From the NCBI RefSeq assembly GCF_015461805.1, contig NZ_JACVZE010000010.1:62001-126000 (forward strand): a stretch of DNA of 64,000 bases, given 5' to 3'. Made by a program: the position numbers and the translations under genes. The notes under the pieces are model-generated. The model was not told the DNA's origin, did no database searches, and saw only the letters and a list, made by a program, of their open reading frames with translations. This stretch comes from Pseudomonas pisciculturae (lineage in GTDB: Bacteria > Pseudomonadota > Gammaproteobacteria > Pseudomonadales > Pseudomonadaceae). Shown in pieces: positions 1 to 9,557 of the stretch (position 1 is the first letter of the stretch; every line of letters starts with the position of its first letter).

Positions 1-268
1 GGTCCACTTCTTCGACGCGGGCGGTGATCATGATGATTGGCACCGCGCTGAAGCCGCGCAGGTCCTGGCACAGTTGCATGCCATCGCGGCCTGGCAGCAT
101 CAGGTCCAGCAGGATCAGCTTGGGGTCGTGGGCGCGCACAGCGGGCACCACTTGCAGGCCGTTGTCCAGGCACAGGGTCTGGTAGCCGGCGGAGATCAGG
201 TAGTCCTGCATCAGCGCGGCGAGCTTGGGTTCGTCTTCGACAATCAGGATCGGGCGTTCATCGTGCAT
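1..268 (-). CDS. baeR: Response regulator (BaeR-like), N-terminal part only
   Basis: The reading frame begins at an ATG at 268 on the minus strand and runs off the left edge, so only the first ~89 residues are seen. They form a receiver domain: the opening ILIVDDE-like acidic segment (ILIVEDEPKL), the phospho-acceptor segment LILLDLMLPGRDG, and the threonine segment IIMITAR. The DNA-binding domain lies outside the window. The start is three bases after the stop of the sensor kinase gene, so the two are co-transcribed. Together with the divergent RND pump this resembles the BaeSR envelope-stress system that controls Mdt pumps in enterobacteria. The BaeR name is an analogy; ParR- or CpxR-like alternatives cannot be excluded. 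Confidence 0.85.
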   Translation of the reverse strand, partial: MHDERPILIVEDEPKLAALMQDYLISAGYQTLCLDNGLQVVPAVRAHDPKLILLDLMLPGRDGMQLCQDLRGFSAVPIIMITARVEEVD

Positions 269-271
269 GGC

Positions 272-1657
272 TTACAGGCTCCGGGGCAGGCGCAGGGTCA
301 GCCACAGGCCGCCGAGCGGCGAATGATCGGCTTGCAGGCTGCCATCGTGGGCCAAGGCGATGCTGCGACAGATCGCCAGGCCCAGGCCCGCGCCGCCACT
401 CTCGCGGTTGCGGGAGGATTCGCCCCGGTAGAAGCGCTCGAATAGCTTCGGCAATTGGCTCGCCGACACGCCGGGGCCGGAGTCGAGAAAGTCGACCCGT
501 ACGGCGTCGCGCTCAACGCCGACACTGATGCGCAATGTGCCGTTTGCATCGGTGTAGCGCACAGCGTTTTCCAGCAGATTGGAGAATAACTGTTGCAAGC
601 GATTGGCATCCGCCAGCACTTCCAAAGGAGTGTGCGGCAGCGCCAACTCGATCTGCAACGGTCGCGCAGCGAAGCGCTCCTGGTACATCGCGACGCTGTG
701 TTCGAGCAAATCGTTAAGCACGCACGGGGCCTTGCGATAGGTCAGGGCGCCGATATCTGCCAGCGACAGCTCGTATAGATCATCCACCAACTTGCTGAGC
801 ATGCTGACCTCGCCTTGCAGCGACTTCATGGAGTGAGTGTCGAGGGTGCGCACGCCGTCTTCAATGGCCTCTAACTCGCCGCGCAGCACCGAAAGCGGCG
901 TACGCAGTTCATGAGACACATCGGCCATGAATTCGCGGCGCATCTGTTCGTTGCGCTCCAGGGTGTAGGCGAGCTGGTTGAAGTCCCGGGCCAATTGTCC
1001 CACTTCATCATTGGACGCCACTGCGACCCGGCTGCTGTAGTCGCCACTGGCCAAACGGTGAGTGGCTGCGGCAACGCGCTTGACCGGCTCAAGCAAGGTG
1101 CGGGCGATCCACCAGGCGATCAGCATCGCCAAAAGCAATGAAAACAGGCCCATGACCAGGCTGGTACGAAACTGGTACTGCTGAAAACGTTCGCCCCCGG
1201 CTTCGGTCACGCTCTGAAATGGCGTCACGGCCAGCCAGCCAACGGTTTTACCGGCCACGACAATGGGCAGCGCCAGGGCGTCATCACCAATGGCGGGGTA
1301 ACCGGTGACACGTTTTTTGTCTTTATCGAGCAGGGCGATGCGAAACAGCGCACCTGTCAGGTCCGAAATCTGCGGGGTTCTTAAGTCGCGCACGGCCTGT
1401 TGCTCACCGGGCTCAGGGCGCATCACCTCAAACCAGCGATCGGGTTGGTTGCGAAAGAACTCCCAACTGCCCTCGCGCTCATACGCGGCGGCCAGGCGCG
1501 GCAGCACTGGCGCCATGCGCTCAAGCGCCTGTTCATTGATATAGCCGAGAAAGCCACGGCCAAAACTCCAACTGGTGGCCACCCCCATGCTGAGGATGAC
1601 CAGCAACACGCCGGCCAGTACCGCGACAAACAACTTGGTGGAAATACTCAGCTTCAT
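272..1657 (-). CDS. baeS: Sensor histidine kinase, BaeS-like (461 aa)
   Basis: Inner-membrane sensor kinase. An N-terminal membrane segment (about residues 8-30) is followed by a periplasmic region, a second membrane segment (about 167-186) and a HAMP domain. The dimerisation box SHELRTPL has its phospho-accepting His near residue 249. The ATPase domain carries the N box (LLENAVRYTD), a DSGPGV box and a GGAGLGLAICRSI G2 box. All catalytic elements look intact and the length is normal. It is transcribed away from the RND operon across about 145 bases, a common arrangement for a pump regulator. The likely role is sensing an envelope insult or a pump substrate and activating the adjacent response regulator. 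Confidence 0.9.
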   Translation of the reverse strand: MKLSISTKLFVAVLAGVLLVILSMGVATSWSFGRGFLGYINEQALERMAPVLPRLAAAYEREGSWEFFRNQPDRWFEVMRPEPGEQQAVRDLRTPQISDLTGALFRIALLDKDKKRVTGYPAIGDDALALPIVVAGKTVGWLAVTPFQSVTEAGGERFQQYQFRTSLVMGLFSLLLAMLIAWWIARTLLEPVKRVAAATHRLASGDYSSRVAVASNDEVGQLARDFNQLAYTLERNEQMRREFMADVSHELRTPLSVLRGELEAIEDGVRTLDTHSMKSLQGEVSMLSKLVDDLYELSLADIGALTYRKAPCVLNDLLEHSVAMYQERFAARPLQIELALPHTPLEVLADANRLQQLFSNLLENAVRYTDANGTLRISVGVERDAVRVDFLDSGPGVSASQLPKLFERFYRGESSRNRESGGAGLGLAICRSIALAHDGSLQADHSPLGGLWLTLRLPRSL

Positions 1658-1802
1658 GAACAGGGCCGTAGAAAAGGGACGCGACCATTTAGGCCCCCGC
1701 GCGCAAAAGATTCAACCCAGCCGGGCAATCTTCAATTTTCCTGCACATTTGGCTCGCAGCATAAGGGTAAGGCTAGCGCCATCCCGTTTTGCAGAGGCAG
1801 AT

Positions 1803-2972
1803 ATGTCGACCAAATTCTTCGCCAAATACTTGGTTACCGCCGCGGTTGTCCTTTCATTGATCATTCTCGCTGTGCTCGGTGGTTGCTCGGCTGGCGACCG
1901 GGCGCCGCAGGCCGTTACGCCGACGGTGACAGTACTGACGGTGCAACCCAAAACCCAGGTGCTGACCACCGAATTGGCCGGGCGCACCCAGGCCTTTATG
2001 GTCGCCGAGATCCGCCCGCAGGTCGGCGGCATTGTGCAGCAGCGCCTGTTTGTCGAAGGCGCCGAGGTCAAGGTCGGCCAGGCCCTTTACCAACTCGACG
2101 CTGCGCCCTACAAAGCCGCACTGGCCCAGGCCGAAGCGACCTTGAGTAAAGCCCGCGCCACCTTGAAGTCGGCGAAAACCACTGCCACCCGTAACGCGCA
2201 ACTGGTAAAGATCGACGCCATCAGCCAGCAAACCAACGAAGACGCGCAAGCCGCGCTGCTGACGGCTGCCGCCGATGTGCAGGTAGCCCAGGCCGACGTC
2301 GACACCGCCCGCATCAACCTGGCCTACACCCGCATCAGCTCGCCGGTGGCCGGGCGCATTGAAACCTCCACCGTCACCCCCGGGGCGCTGGTGGTGGCCA
2401 ACCAGGACACGGCGCTGACCACCGTGCAGCAACTCGACCCGATTTACGTCGACGTCACCCAATCCACCAGCGAGCTACTCGGCCTCAAGCGTGACCTGGC
2501 CAGCGGGCTGTTGCAGGCCAACAGCGACGGCGAAGCGCGCATCCGTCTAAAACTCGATGACGGCAGCACTTACAATCACGAGGGCCGCCTCAAGTTCAGC
2601 GGCGTCAGCGTCAACCAAAGCACCGGCACCGTGACCTTGCGGGCGGTGTTCGCCAACCCCGATCACCTGTTGCTACCGGGCATGTACGTGCGCGGCGAGC
2701 TGGAACAGGCCCGCGATGACCAGGCGATCCTGGTGCCACAAAAGGCCGTGACCCGCAGCGCCAGCGGCGTGACCTCGGTGCTGGTGGTAGTGGACGGTAA
2801 GGTTGAGCAACGCGTTATGACCGTCAACCGCGCCGTGGGCAACCAATGGTGGGTCACTGCCGGTTTACAGGCCGGTGACCAGGTGATCGTCGAAGGCGGG
2901 CAGAAGGTGCGGGTTGGCGCCGTGGTGCAAACCCAGGCCGTGGACGCCGGCGCACTGGCGAAGGAGGGTTGA
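1803..2972 (+). CDS. RND efflux periplasmic adaptor (membrane fusion lipoprotein)
   Basis: Links an inner-membrane RND pump to an outer-membrane channel. The ATG at 1803 is chosen, although the frame is open from 1575, because it gives a clean lipoprotein signal peptide: a hydrophobic run ending in the lipobox LGGC near residue 28. The mature part has the barrel-sandwich/lipoyl segments (VGGIVQQRLFVEGAEVKVGQ and RISSPVAGRI), a Lys/Ala-rich alpha-hairpin between them (coiled-coil tip), and the beta-barrel and membrane-proximal domains. It is 389 aa, normal for the AcrA/MexA family. The stop is two bases upstream of the pump ATG. The substrate cannot be read from sequence. Confidence 0.9.
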   Translation: MSTKFFAKYLVTAAVVLSLIILAVLGGCSAGDRAPQAVTPTVTVLTVQPKTQVLTTELAGRTQAFMVAEIRPQVGGIVQQRLFVEGAEVKVGQALYQLDAAPYKAALAQAEATLSKARATLKSAKTTATRNAQLVKIDAISQQTNEDAQAALLTAAADVQVAQADVDTARINLAYTRISSPVAGRIETSTVTPGALVVANQDTALTTVQQLDPIYVDVTQSTSELLGLKRDLASGLLQANSDGEARIRLKLDDGSTYNHEGRLKFSGVSVNQSTGTVTLRAVFANPDHLLLPGMYVRGELEQARDDQAILVPQKAVTRSASGVTSVLVVVDGKVEQRVMTVNRAVGNQWWVTAGLQAGDQVIVEGGQKVRVGAVVQTQAVDAGALAKEG

Positions 2973-2974
2973 AC

Positions 2975-5900
2975 ATGGCGCGTTTCTTTATTGATCGACC
3001 GATTTTTGCCTGGGTCATCGCCATCGTGATCATGCTCGGCGGCGCGCTGTCCATCAGCCAATTGCCGCTTGAGCAGTACCCGGACATCGCACCGCCCACG
3101 GTGCGTATCTCCGCCACTTACACCGGCGCATCGGCCAAGACCGTTGAAGACTCGGTCACCCAGGTGATTGAACAGGCCCTCACCGGCCTGGACAACCTCA
3201 CCTACATGTCGTCCTCCAGCAGTTCGGCGGGCAGCGCCAGCATCAACCTGACCTTCGGCGCCGGCACCGACCCGGATGTTGCGCAAATGCAGGTGCAAAA
3301 CAAGCTGCAACAAGCCGAATCGCGCTTGCCCCAGTCGGTGCAGAGCGAAGGCCTGACGGTGACCAAGGGCGGCTCGGACTTCCTGATGATTGCCGCGCTC
3401 GCCTCGGACAACCCCACGGTGACCGGCACCCAGATCGGCGATTACATCTCCAGCACCTTGCTCGACTCCATCAGTCGCATCGATGGCGTGGGCGAGGTCA
3501 AAACCCTGGGTTCGGGCTACGCCATGCGCATCTGGCTCGACCCGGCCCTGCTGGAAAAGTACGCGCTGATGCCCTCAGACGTCAGCGCTGCCCTTGAAGC
3601 GCAAAATACTGAAGTGTCCGCCGGCCAACTCGGTGCATTGCCCGCCGCCAAGGGCCAGCAACTCAACGCCACCATCACCGCCCGCAGCAAACTGCAAACC
3701 GCCGAGGAGTTTCGCGATGTAGTCGTCAAGTCCACCAGCGACGGCGCGGTCGTGCTGCTGGGCGATGTAGCGACGGTGGAACTGGGCAGCGAGAGCTACG
3801 ACGTCAACTCGGCCCTCAACGGCAAGCCGGCCGCGGCCATGGGCGTGCAACTGGCGGCGGGCGCCAATGCGCTGGACGTGGGCGAGGCGGTCAAGGCCAA
3901 ACTCAAGGAAATGGAACCGTACTACCCGACCGAAATGCAGCTCAAAAACGTGATCGCCTACGACACCACGCCGTTCGTGAGCCTGTCCATCGAGGAAGTG
4001 GTCAAGTCCTTGGGCGAGGCCATTGTGCTGGTGGTGCTGATCATGTTCCTGTTCCTGCAAAACCTGCGGGCCACGTTGATTCCGGCGATCACCGTGCCGG
4101 TGGTGTTGCTCGGCACCTTTGGGGTGTTGGCGCTGTTTGGGTATTCGATCAATACCCTGACCATGTTCGCCATGGTACTCGCCATCGGCTTGCTGGTGGA
4201 TGATGCGATTGTGGTGGTGGAAAACGTCGAGCGGGTGATGAGCGAAGAGGGGCTACCGGCCCTTGAGGCCACGCGTAAATCCATGGCGGAAATCACCAGC
4301 GCATTGATCGGCATCGCGCTGGTGCTGAGCGCGGTGTTTATCCCGATGGCGTTTTTTGGCGGTTCCACCGGGATTATCTACCGGCAGTTCTCCGTGACCA
4401 TCGTCTCGGCCATGGTGCTCTCGGTGCTGGTGGCGATGACGTTGACACCGGCGCTGTGCGCCACGCTGCTTAAACCCGCCGACGCCCATGGCACGCAGCG
4501 GGGCTTCTTCGGTTGGTTCAACCGCAGTTTCGAACGATGCTCGGCGCGTTATGAAGGTTTGGTCGGCGCGGTATTGCAACGCGGGCGCCGCAGCCTGTTG
4601 GTGTACGCGCTGGTGGCCCTGGCCATGGCGGCCGGTTACGCCAGCCTGCCCACCTCGTTTTTGCCGGATGAAGACCAGGGCATTCTAATGGCCCAGATCC
4701 AGTTGCCGGTGGGTGCCACCGACAGCCGCACCCAGGCGGTCATGACCCAGTTTGAGGCTTACATGCTCAAGCAGCCTGAAGTCGAGGCGATGATCAGCAT
4801 CACCGGCCTGGGCATGGGCGGTAACAGCCAGAACACCGCACGCGCCTTTATCCGCCTCAAGGACTGGAGCGAGCGCTCTGCCAGTGGCCAGGATGCGGCG
4901 TCGATTGCCCAGCGTGCCACCCTGGCACTGAAAAGCGTTGGCGATGCCGATGTGTTCGTCATGCAGCCACCGGCCGTGCGTGGCCTGGGGCAAAGCTCGG
5001 GGTTTGACTTGCAGCTCAAGGACCTTGGCGGCCTGGGCCACGACGCATTGGTGGCGGCCCGTGAGCAATTTATCGAACTGGCAAAACAAGACCCGCGCCT
5101 GCTAGGTGTACGCAGCAACGGCCTGGACGATACGCCGCAGCTCAAGGTCACCATCGACGACCGCAAGGCCGGTGCCTTGAGCCTCACCACCAGCGACATC
5201 AACACCACCTTGTCCACTGCTTTGGGTGGCAGCTATGTGAATGACTTCCTCAACCAAGGCCGCGTGAAGAAAGTCTACGTGCAAGGAGCCGCGGATTCGC
5301 GCATGCAGGCAGCGGACCTGGATCACTGGTTTGTGCGCAACAGCAATGACGAGATGGTGCCGTTTTCGTCCTTCGCCAGCAGTTCGTGGAGCTACGGCTC
5401 GCCGTTGCTGGAACGCTACAACGGCAGCGCATCCCTGGAAGTGGTCGGCGACCCGGCCCCCGGCGTGAGTTCTGGCGATGCCATGGACGCAGTGGAAGCC
5501 ATCGCCAAGCAACTGCCCCAGGGCATCGGTTATGAGTGGACCGGGCAGTCTTACCAATTGCGTTTGTCGGGCTCACAGGCGCCGTTGCTGTACGGGGTAT
5601 CGGTGCTGTTTGTGTTTTTGTGCCTGGCGGCGTTATACGAGAGCTGGTCGGTGCCGTTTTCGGTGATTCTGGTGGTGCCGTTGGGTGTGGTCGGTGCGGT
5701 ACTCGCAACGCGGTTTACCGGCTTGAGCAATGACGTGTACTTCCAGGTGGGGCTGTTGACCACCGTGGGGCTGGCGGCGAAGAACGCGATCCTGATCGTC
5801 GAGTTCGCCAAGCACCTGCAAGAGCAGGGCGCAAGCTTGCGCGATGCGACACTCACCGCCGTGCGCCAGCGCCTGCGGCCGATCCTCATGACCTCATTGG

Positions 5901-6106
5901 CCTTCATGTTTGGCGTACTGCCCCTGGCCATCAGCAGCGGCGCAGGTTCCGCTGGCCGCCGTGCCATCGGTACTGGCGTGCTGGGCGGCATGTTCAGCGC
6001 GACGGTGCTGGGGATCTTCTTTGTTCCGCTGTTCTTTGTGCTGATCCGCCGCCGCTTTGGCCGCGTGAGCACCGCAACCCAAACCGTCCAGAAAGGTGAC
6101 GCATGA
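2975..6106 (+). CDS. RND multidrug efflux pump, HAE1 family inner-membrane subunit
   Basis: Proton-driven drug exporter of the AcrB/MexB/MexY class, about 1043 aa. It starts with the typical MARFFIDRPIFAWV segment. The transmembrane Asp pair needed for proton relay is in GLLVDDAIVVVENV, and the matching Lys is in GLAAKNAILIVEFAK. Two large periplasmic loops and twelve membrane segments are evident. The ATG at 2975 is preferred over a TTG at 2969 because AAGGAGG (2961-2967) sits seven bases ahead of it. The stop overlaps the outer-membrane gene start in an ATGA. No truncation or missing residues seen. Confidence 0.93.
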   Translation: MARFFIDRPIFAWVIAIVIMLGGALSISQLPLEQYPDIAPPTVRISATYTGASAKTVEDSVTQVIEQALTGLDNLTYMSSSSSSAGSASINLTFGAGTDPDVAQMQVQNKLQQAESRLPQSVQSEGLTVTKGGSDFLMIAALASDNPTVTGTQIGDYISSTLLDSISRIDGVGEVKTLGSGYAMRIWLDPALLEKYALMPSDVSAALEAQNTEVSAGQLGALPAAKGQQLNATITARSKLQTAEEFRDVVVKSTSDGAVVLLGDVATVELGSESYDVNSALNGKPAAAMGVQLAAGANALDVGEAVKAKLKEMEPYYPTEMQLKNVIAYDTTPFVSLSIEEVVKSLGEAIVLVVLIMFLFLQNLRATLIPAITVPVVLLGTFGVLALFGYSINTLTMFAMVLAIGLLVDDAIVVVENVERVMSEEGLPALEATRKSMAEITSALIGIALVLSAVFIPMAFFGGSTGIIYRQFSVTIVSAMVLSVLVAMTLTPALCATLLKPADAHGTQRGFFGWFNRSFERCSARYEGLVGAVLQRGRRSLLVYALVALAMAAGYASLPTSFLPDEDQGILMAQIQLPVGATDSRTQAVMTQFEAYMLKQPEVEAMISITGLGMGGNSQNTARAFIRLKDWSERSASGQDAASIAQRATLALKSVGDADVFVMQPPAVRGLGQSSGFDLQLKDLGGLGHDALVAAREQFIELAKQDPRLLGVRSNGLDDTPQLKVTIDDRKAGALSLTTSDINTTLSTALGGSYVNDFLNQGRVKKVYVQGAADSRMQAADLDHWFVRNSNDEMVPFSSFASSSWSYGSPLLERYNGSASLEVVGDPAPGVSSGDAMDAVEAIAKQLPQGIGYEWTGQSYQLRLSGSQAPLLYGVSVLFVFLCLAALYESWSVPFSVILVVPLGVVGAVLATRFTGLSNDVYFQVGLLTTVGLAAKNAILIVEFAKHLQEQGASLRDATLTAVRQRLRPILMTSLAFMFGVLPLAISSGAGSAGRRAIGTGVLGGMFSATVLGIFFVPLFFVLIRRRFGRVSTATQTVQKGDA

Positions 6107-7467
6107 TGAGGTTCCCTTGGCCGATCCTGGCCGCACTGGCCCTGAGTGGCTGCATCAACCTGGCGCCGGATTACCAGCAGCCCGAGGCCCCGGTGCCGAC
6201 TGAGTGGCAAGCCACCGCCAACGGCGAAGTGGCGGCGGATATCCAGTGGCAGCAGTTCTTCACCGACAGCCGTTTGGCCCAACTGCAAACCCTGGCCCTG
6301 GCCAACAACCGCGATCTGCGCCTGGCCAGCCTTAACATCGAGAAGGCCCAGGCCCAGTACCGCATCCAGCGGGCGGCGGCGTTTCCAACGATTGATGCAG
6401 GTGTCAGCGGCACCCACACACGCACCGCCAGCACCGGCACCACGCACGACTACAGCGCACAGTTGGGGCTGAGCAGCTACGAAGTGGACGTGTTCGGCCG
6501 CGTGCAAAACCTGCAAGACGAAGCGCTGGAAGCCTACCTGGCCCTTACTGAAACCAAGCGCAGCACTCAGATCAGCCTGGTGGCCGAAGTGGGCACCGCC
6601 TGGCTGACCCTGGCCGCTGACAACGAACGCCTGCAATTGGCCGAAGACACCTTGGCCAGTCAGCAAGCCACCTATGAACTCACCCAGCGCAGCCACGCAC
6701 TGGGCGGCTCGGCAGCACTCGCCGTAGCCCAGGCGCAAACCACCGTCGAGTCGGCACGGGTCGATGTGGCGCAGTACCAGAGCCAGATTCTCCAGGACCG
6801 CAACGCCTTGCGCCTGCTGGTAGGCAGCGACATCCCCGACGCCTTGTTACCGGGCACTCGCCTGCAATCGGCGGCCGCGTTGGTGCAGGTGCCGGCCGAG
6901 TTACCGTCGAGCCTGTTGCAGCGCCGCCCTGATGTGTTAGCGGCAGAGCACAGCCTCAAGTCGGCCAATATCGATATCGGCGCGGGCCGTGCGGCGTTCT
7001 TTCCCAGCATCAGCCTGACGGCGAATGCCGGCTCGGCGAGCTCGGCGTTATCCGGTCTGTTCAAGGCCGGCAGCGGTGCCTGGACCTTTGCGCCGAGCAT
7101 CAGCCTGCCGATCTTCGACGCCGGCAGTAACCGCGCCACGCTGGATGGGGCGAAGGTCGAGAAGGAGATTCAGGTGCAGACCTATCAACAAACCCTGCAA
7201 ACCGCGTTCAAGGAAGTGGCGGACGCGTTGGCAGTGCGTAGCACGTTGGACCAGCGATTGGCGGCGCAGCAGGCGTTGACCGATGCCAGCCAGAAGAGCT
7301 TCGAGCTGTCGGATGCGCTGTATCGTGGGGGCTACCAAAGCTATCTCGAAGCGCTCGATTCCCAACGCTCGCTGTACAGCGCCCAGCAGGACTTGATCAC
7401 CTTGCGCCTGGCCGAGCAAAGCAACCGCGTGACCTTATATAAAGTCATGGGCGGTGGCTGGCAATAA
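6103..7467 (+). CDS. Outer-membrane efflux channel lipoprotein, OprM family
   Basis: TolC-like outer-membrane channel completing the tripartite pump. It begins with a lipoprotein signal (LAALALSGC, Cys near residue 16). The mature protein has the two repeated halves of the OEP family: repeated long helices, the strand segments GLSSYEVDVFGRV and APSISLPIFDAGSNRA, and the motif LLQRRPDVLAAEHSLKSAN found in OprM/OprJ/OprN proteins. At 454 aa it is slightly shorter than OprM. Its ATGA overlap with the pump gene indicates translational coupling. Confidence 0.92.
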   Translation: MMRFPWPILAALALSGCINLAPDYQQPEAPVPTEWQATANGEVAADIQWQQFFTDSRLAQLQTLALANNRDLRLASLNIEKAQAQYRIQRAAAFPTIDAGVSGTHTRTASTGTTHDYSAQLGLSSYEVDVFGRVQNLQDEALEAYLALTETKRSTQISLVAEVGTAWLTLAADNERLQLAEDTLASQQATYELTQRSHALGGSAALAVAQAQTTVESARVDVAQYQSQILQDRNALRLLVGSDIPDALLPGTRLQSAAALVQVPAELPSSLLQRRPDVLAAEHSLKSANIDIGAGRAAFFPSISLTANAGSASSALSGLFKAGSGAWTFAPSISLPIFDAGSNRATLDGAKVEKEIQVQTYQQTLQTAFKEVADALAVRSTLDQRLAAQQALTDASQKSFELSDALYRGGYQSYLEALDSQRSLYSAQQDLITLRLAEQSNRVTLYKVMGGGWQ

Positions 7468-7503
7468 CTGACACACACCAATCCAACTGTGGAAGGAGGC
7501 CAA

Positions 7504-7540
7504 TGTGGGAGGGGGCTTGCCCCCGATGGCGGTGGGTCAG
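7504..7540 (+). repeat. REP element
   Basis: A Pseudomonas REP unit starting TGTGGGAGGGGGCTTGCC, able to fold through GGGGGC/GCCCCC. It lies between the efflux operon and the convergent receiver-domain gene, the usual place for these elements. Confidence 0.85.
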
Positions 7541-7577
7541 TCACTATAGCGTGCACTGGCCCACTGCCCCTGGGTTG

Positions 7578-8021
7578 TCAGCGTCTGCCAGAGGGCAGGT
7601 CACAGTAACAAGGCGCTGCGGGGAGATCAAAAAAGACCTCGGGCGCCCGGCGTTTGGACCGAGCCATGAACCATTCCAACATCAGGTATTCGGGCAAACC
7701 ATAACGCCAGTATTGCTCGCCGTGGCGCACGAAATGCACGTCCTGGCTATCGGCAGGGCGGCTGTAGATAAACGCGTTTTCGATGCCATAGACCTCAAAC
7801 GAAGAGCCGCCCGTTTCCGGCCGTCGCACCAAGTGATCAGCCGCCAGCAACACATCGAACGGAGCCAACCCGGCACGGCTCAATTTCGCCGCTTCAGTGG
7901 CACTGCAAGCGGTAGCAATCGCGTAGTAACCCAAACGGTTGAGCATCTTCTCAATCAGCAGGACATGGGCGTGCAAGGCGTCCACGATAAGAATGCGCAG
8001 CTGTTTATCGATCATGGGCAC
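7578..8021 (-). CDS. Stand-alone receiver-like protein, degenerate phospho-acceptor region
   Basis: 147 aa. The N-terminal ~110 residues follow the receiver fold: LRILIVDALHAHV at the position of the acidic pocket, then a helix and AGLAPFDVLLAADHLV where the phospho-acceptor strand should be. Only one acidic residue (D14) is present where receivers usually have two. The residue at the usual acceptor position appears to be Ala, with an Asp one place later. Phosphorylation is therefore doubtful and the protein may act as a pseudo-receiver or binding module. There is no output domain. The gene stands alone between REP elements. The last ~40 residues are basic and Pro-rich and not recognised. Confidence 0.7.
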   Translation of the reverse strand: MPMIDKQLRILIVDALHAHVLLIEKMLNRLGYYAIATACSATEAAKLSRAGLAPFDVLLAADHLVRRPETGGSSFEVYGIENAFIYSRPADSQDVHFVRHGEQYWRYGLPEYLMLEWFMARSKRRAPEVFFDLPAAPCYCDLPSGRR

Positions 8022-8149
8022 TACCTGTCAGCGTACGGTTTGGAGGGGCCTAGCGTAGCGATGACAGGTCAGGATTGGATTAAGACAGTTCTTAAAATGC
8101 TCACTGGGATGTGTGCCAGGCTTGAACACTGAGTACACCGCCGATCCCC

Positions 8150-8186
8150 TGTGGGAGCTGGCTTGCCTGCGATGGCGATGCATCAG
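8150..8186 (+). repeat. REP element
   Basis: A REP unit (TGTGGGAGCTGGCTTGCC and following bases) in the gap between the receiver-like gene and the dipeptidase gene. Confidence 0.7.
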
Positions 8187-8220
8187 CCACAGAAAGTATT
8201 GCTGATGTACCTGGACCCAA

Positions 8221-8342
8221 ATGTGGGAGCGGGCTGTGGTGAGCGGGCTTGTCCCGCGCTGGGCTGCGAAGCAACCCTATTGGATCTCCAGTGAACCCAT
8301 CGGGGGGCAACCCCCCTCACCACAGCAAGCCCGCTCTCACAT
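8221..8342. repeat. BIME: inverted pair of REP units with a long stem
   Basis: ATGTGGGAGCGGGCT at 8221-8235 is matched in inverted orientation by AGCCCGCTCTCACAT at 8328-8342. The inner arms also pair (TGTGGTGAG against CTCACCACA), giving a long hairpin with a smaller GGGGGG/CCCCCC hairpin inside. It fills most of the 330-base gap downstream of the nine-gene operon and may protect its 3' end or stop transcription. Confidence 0.75.
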
Positions 8343-8355
8343 GTTTACGCTTCGC

Positions 8356-9555
8356 TCACAAGGCAGCTGACTGCGCCGCCTGTAGCACCCTCAGCAAATT
8401 CCCGCTCCAGATATTCCCCACCTGCTGCTCGGTATACCCGGCATCCAACAACCGCTGGGTAATCACCGGCAGTTGGCTCACATCTTCAAGGTCGGTAAGC
8501 CCGCCACCACCATCCCAGTCCGCACCAATCCCCACATGCTCCGGCCCGGCCACTTCCAGCAGATGCAGCAGGTGCTTCATAAACACATCAAGGTCTGCCT
8601 TGGGCTGGGCGAAGCGTTCATTGATCGTGTCGCGCTCCTGATACAGGTCCTTGACCTGCTGCGGGCTCAGGGCCGCGAGGTTGTGAAAGCGCGCCCCCAA
8701 TGCGGCCATGGCTTTGTTGCGTTCCGGGTTTTGCTTGAGCGGGATCAGATAGTCGCTATAGGCGTTGACCTGAATTACCCCACCCTTGGCCGCCAGTTGG
8801 CGCACCCGGTTGTCGTCCAGATTGCGTGGGTGCGGGTTGACCGCGCGGCTGCTGGAGTGGGAGGCGATGATCGGTGCCGTGGACAACGCCAACATCTGGT
8901 CGAACACCGCATCGCTGGCGTGGGACACGTCCAGCAAAATGCCGAGGCGGTTGGCCCGTTGCACCAGGTCGCGGCCCTTTGGGCTCAGGCCTTTCCATTC
9001 CGGCAGGGCGGTGGCCGAGTCCGCCAGGTCGTTGTTCATAAAGTGCACCAGTCCGAGCATGCGCAACCCTTGGCGGTAGTAGGTGTTCAGCAGTTCGGGG
9101 TCGGAACTGAGTGGGTCGGCGTTCTCCATGCTGATAAACACCACGCGCTTGCCTTGGGCAGCGATGCGCCGGGCATCGTCGGCGGTAAGGGCCAGGGCGA
9201 AGCTGTCGGGGTTGCGGTCGATCACATCGCGAATACGGGTGAGGGTGGCCAAGCCATAGGCGCTGGCATAAGCGCGGCCTTCCTCGGTGCGTGGGCCTTG
9301 TGGCGTGTACACCGCAAAGAAGCCGCCGTCCAACCCGCCTTCGCGCATGCGCGGCAGGTCGACTTGGCTGCCGTCCTGACGGTACTCATGGCGTTCGATA
9401 ATGTTCCAACCGGGGCGGGTCAGGGTCAGCGGTGTGTCGAGGTGGCTGTCCAGCACCAGCAAGCGTTGATGCAGGGCGAGGGTGCTGGGGCTGACGTTGG
9501 TCTGGGCGTTGGCCAATAGCGGCAACAGGGCAAGTAACAGCAGGCGCTTGGTCAT
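8356..9555 (-). CDS. Membrane dipeptidase, peptidase family M19
   Basis: 399 aa zinc dipeptidase of the renal-dipeptidase family. The ATG at 9555 is used because it starts a signal peptide (MTKRLLLLALLPLLANAQ) and lies two bases after the upstream receptor stop. The frame remains open upstream, but there it only overlaps the receptor gene. Metal-binding signatures include LDSHLDTPL near the mature N terminus, the Glu in ISMENADPL, and the His residues in LLDVSHAS and IIASHSSSRAV. Family members cleave dipeptides, including cysteinylglycine and its S-conjugates. As last gene of the nine-gene operon it would act in the periplasm on peptides admitted by the TonB receptors. The exact substrate is unknown. 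Confidence 0.88.
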   Translation of the reverse strand: MTKRLLLLALLPLLANAQTNVSPSTLALHQRLLVLDSHLDTPLTLTRPGWNIIERHEYRQDGSQVDLPRMREGGLDGGFFAVYTPQGPRTEEGRAYASAYGLATLTRIRDVIDRNPDSFALALTADDARRIAAQGKRVVFISMENADPLSSDPELLNTYYRQGLRMLGLVHFMNNDLADSATALPEWKGLSPKGRDLVQRANRLGILLDVSHASDAVFDQMLALSTAPIIASHSSSRAVNPHPRNLDDNRVRQLAAKGGVIQVNAYSDYLIPLKQNPERNKAMAALGARFHNLAALSPQQVKDLYQERDTINERFAQPKADLDVFMKHLLHLLEVAGPEHVGIGADWDGGGGLTDLEDVSQLPVITQRLLDAGYTEQQVGNIWSGNLLRVLQAAQSAAL

Positions 9556-9557
9556 GT

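Noticed and set aside
388..508. Claim that the avidin-like domain of the protein at 32890-34863 binds biotin tightly (numbers here are residues of that protein)
   Set aside because: Counterparts of some polar contacts are present, but Trp79 and Trp108 equivalents of streptavidin are not evident, so affinity cannot be inferred.
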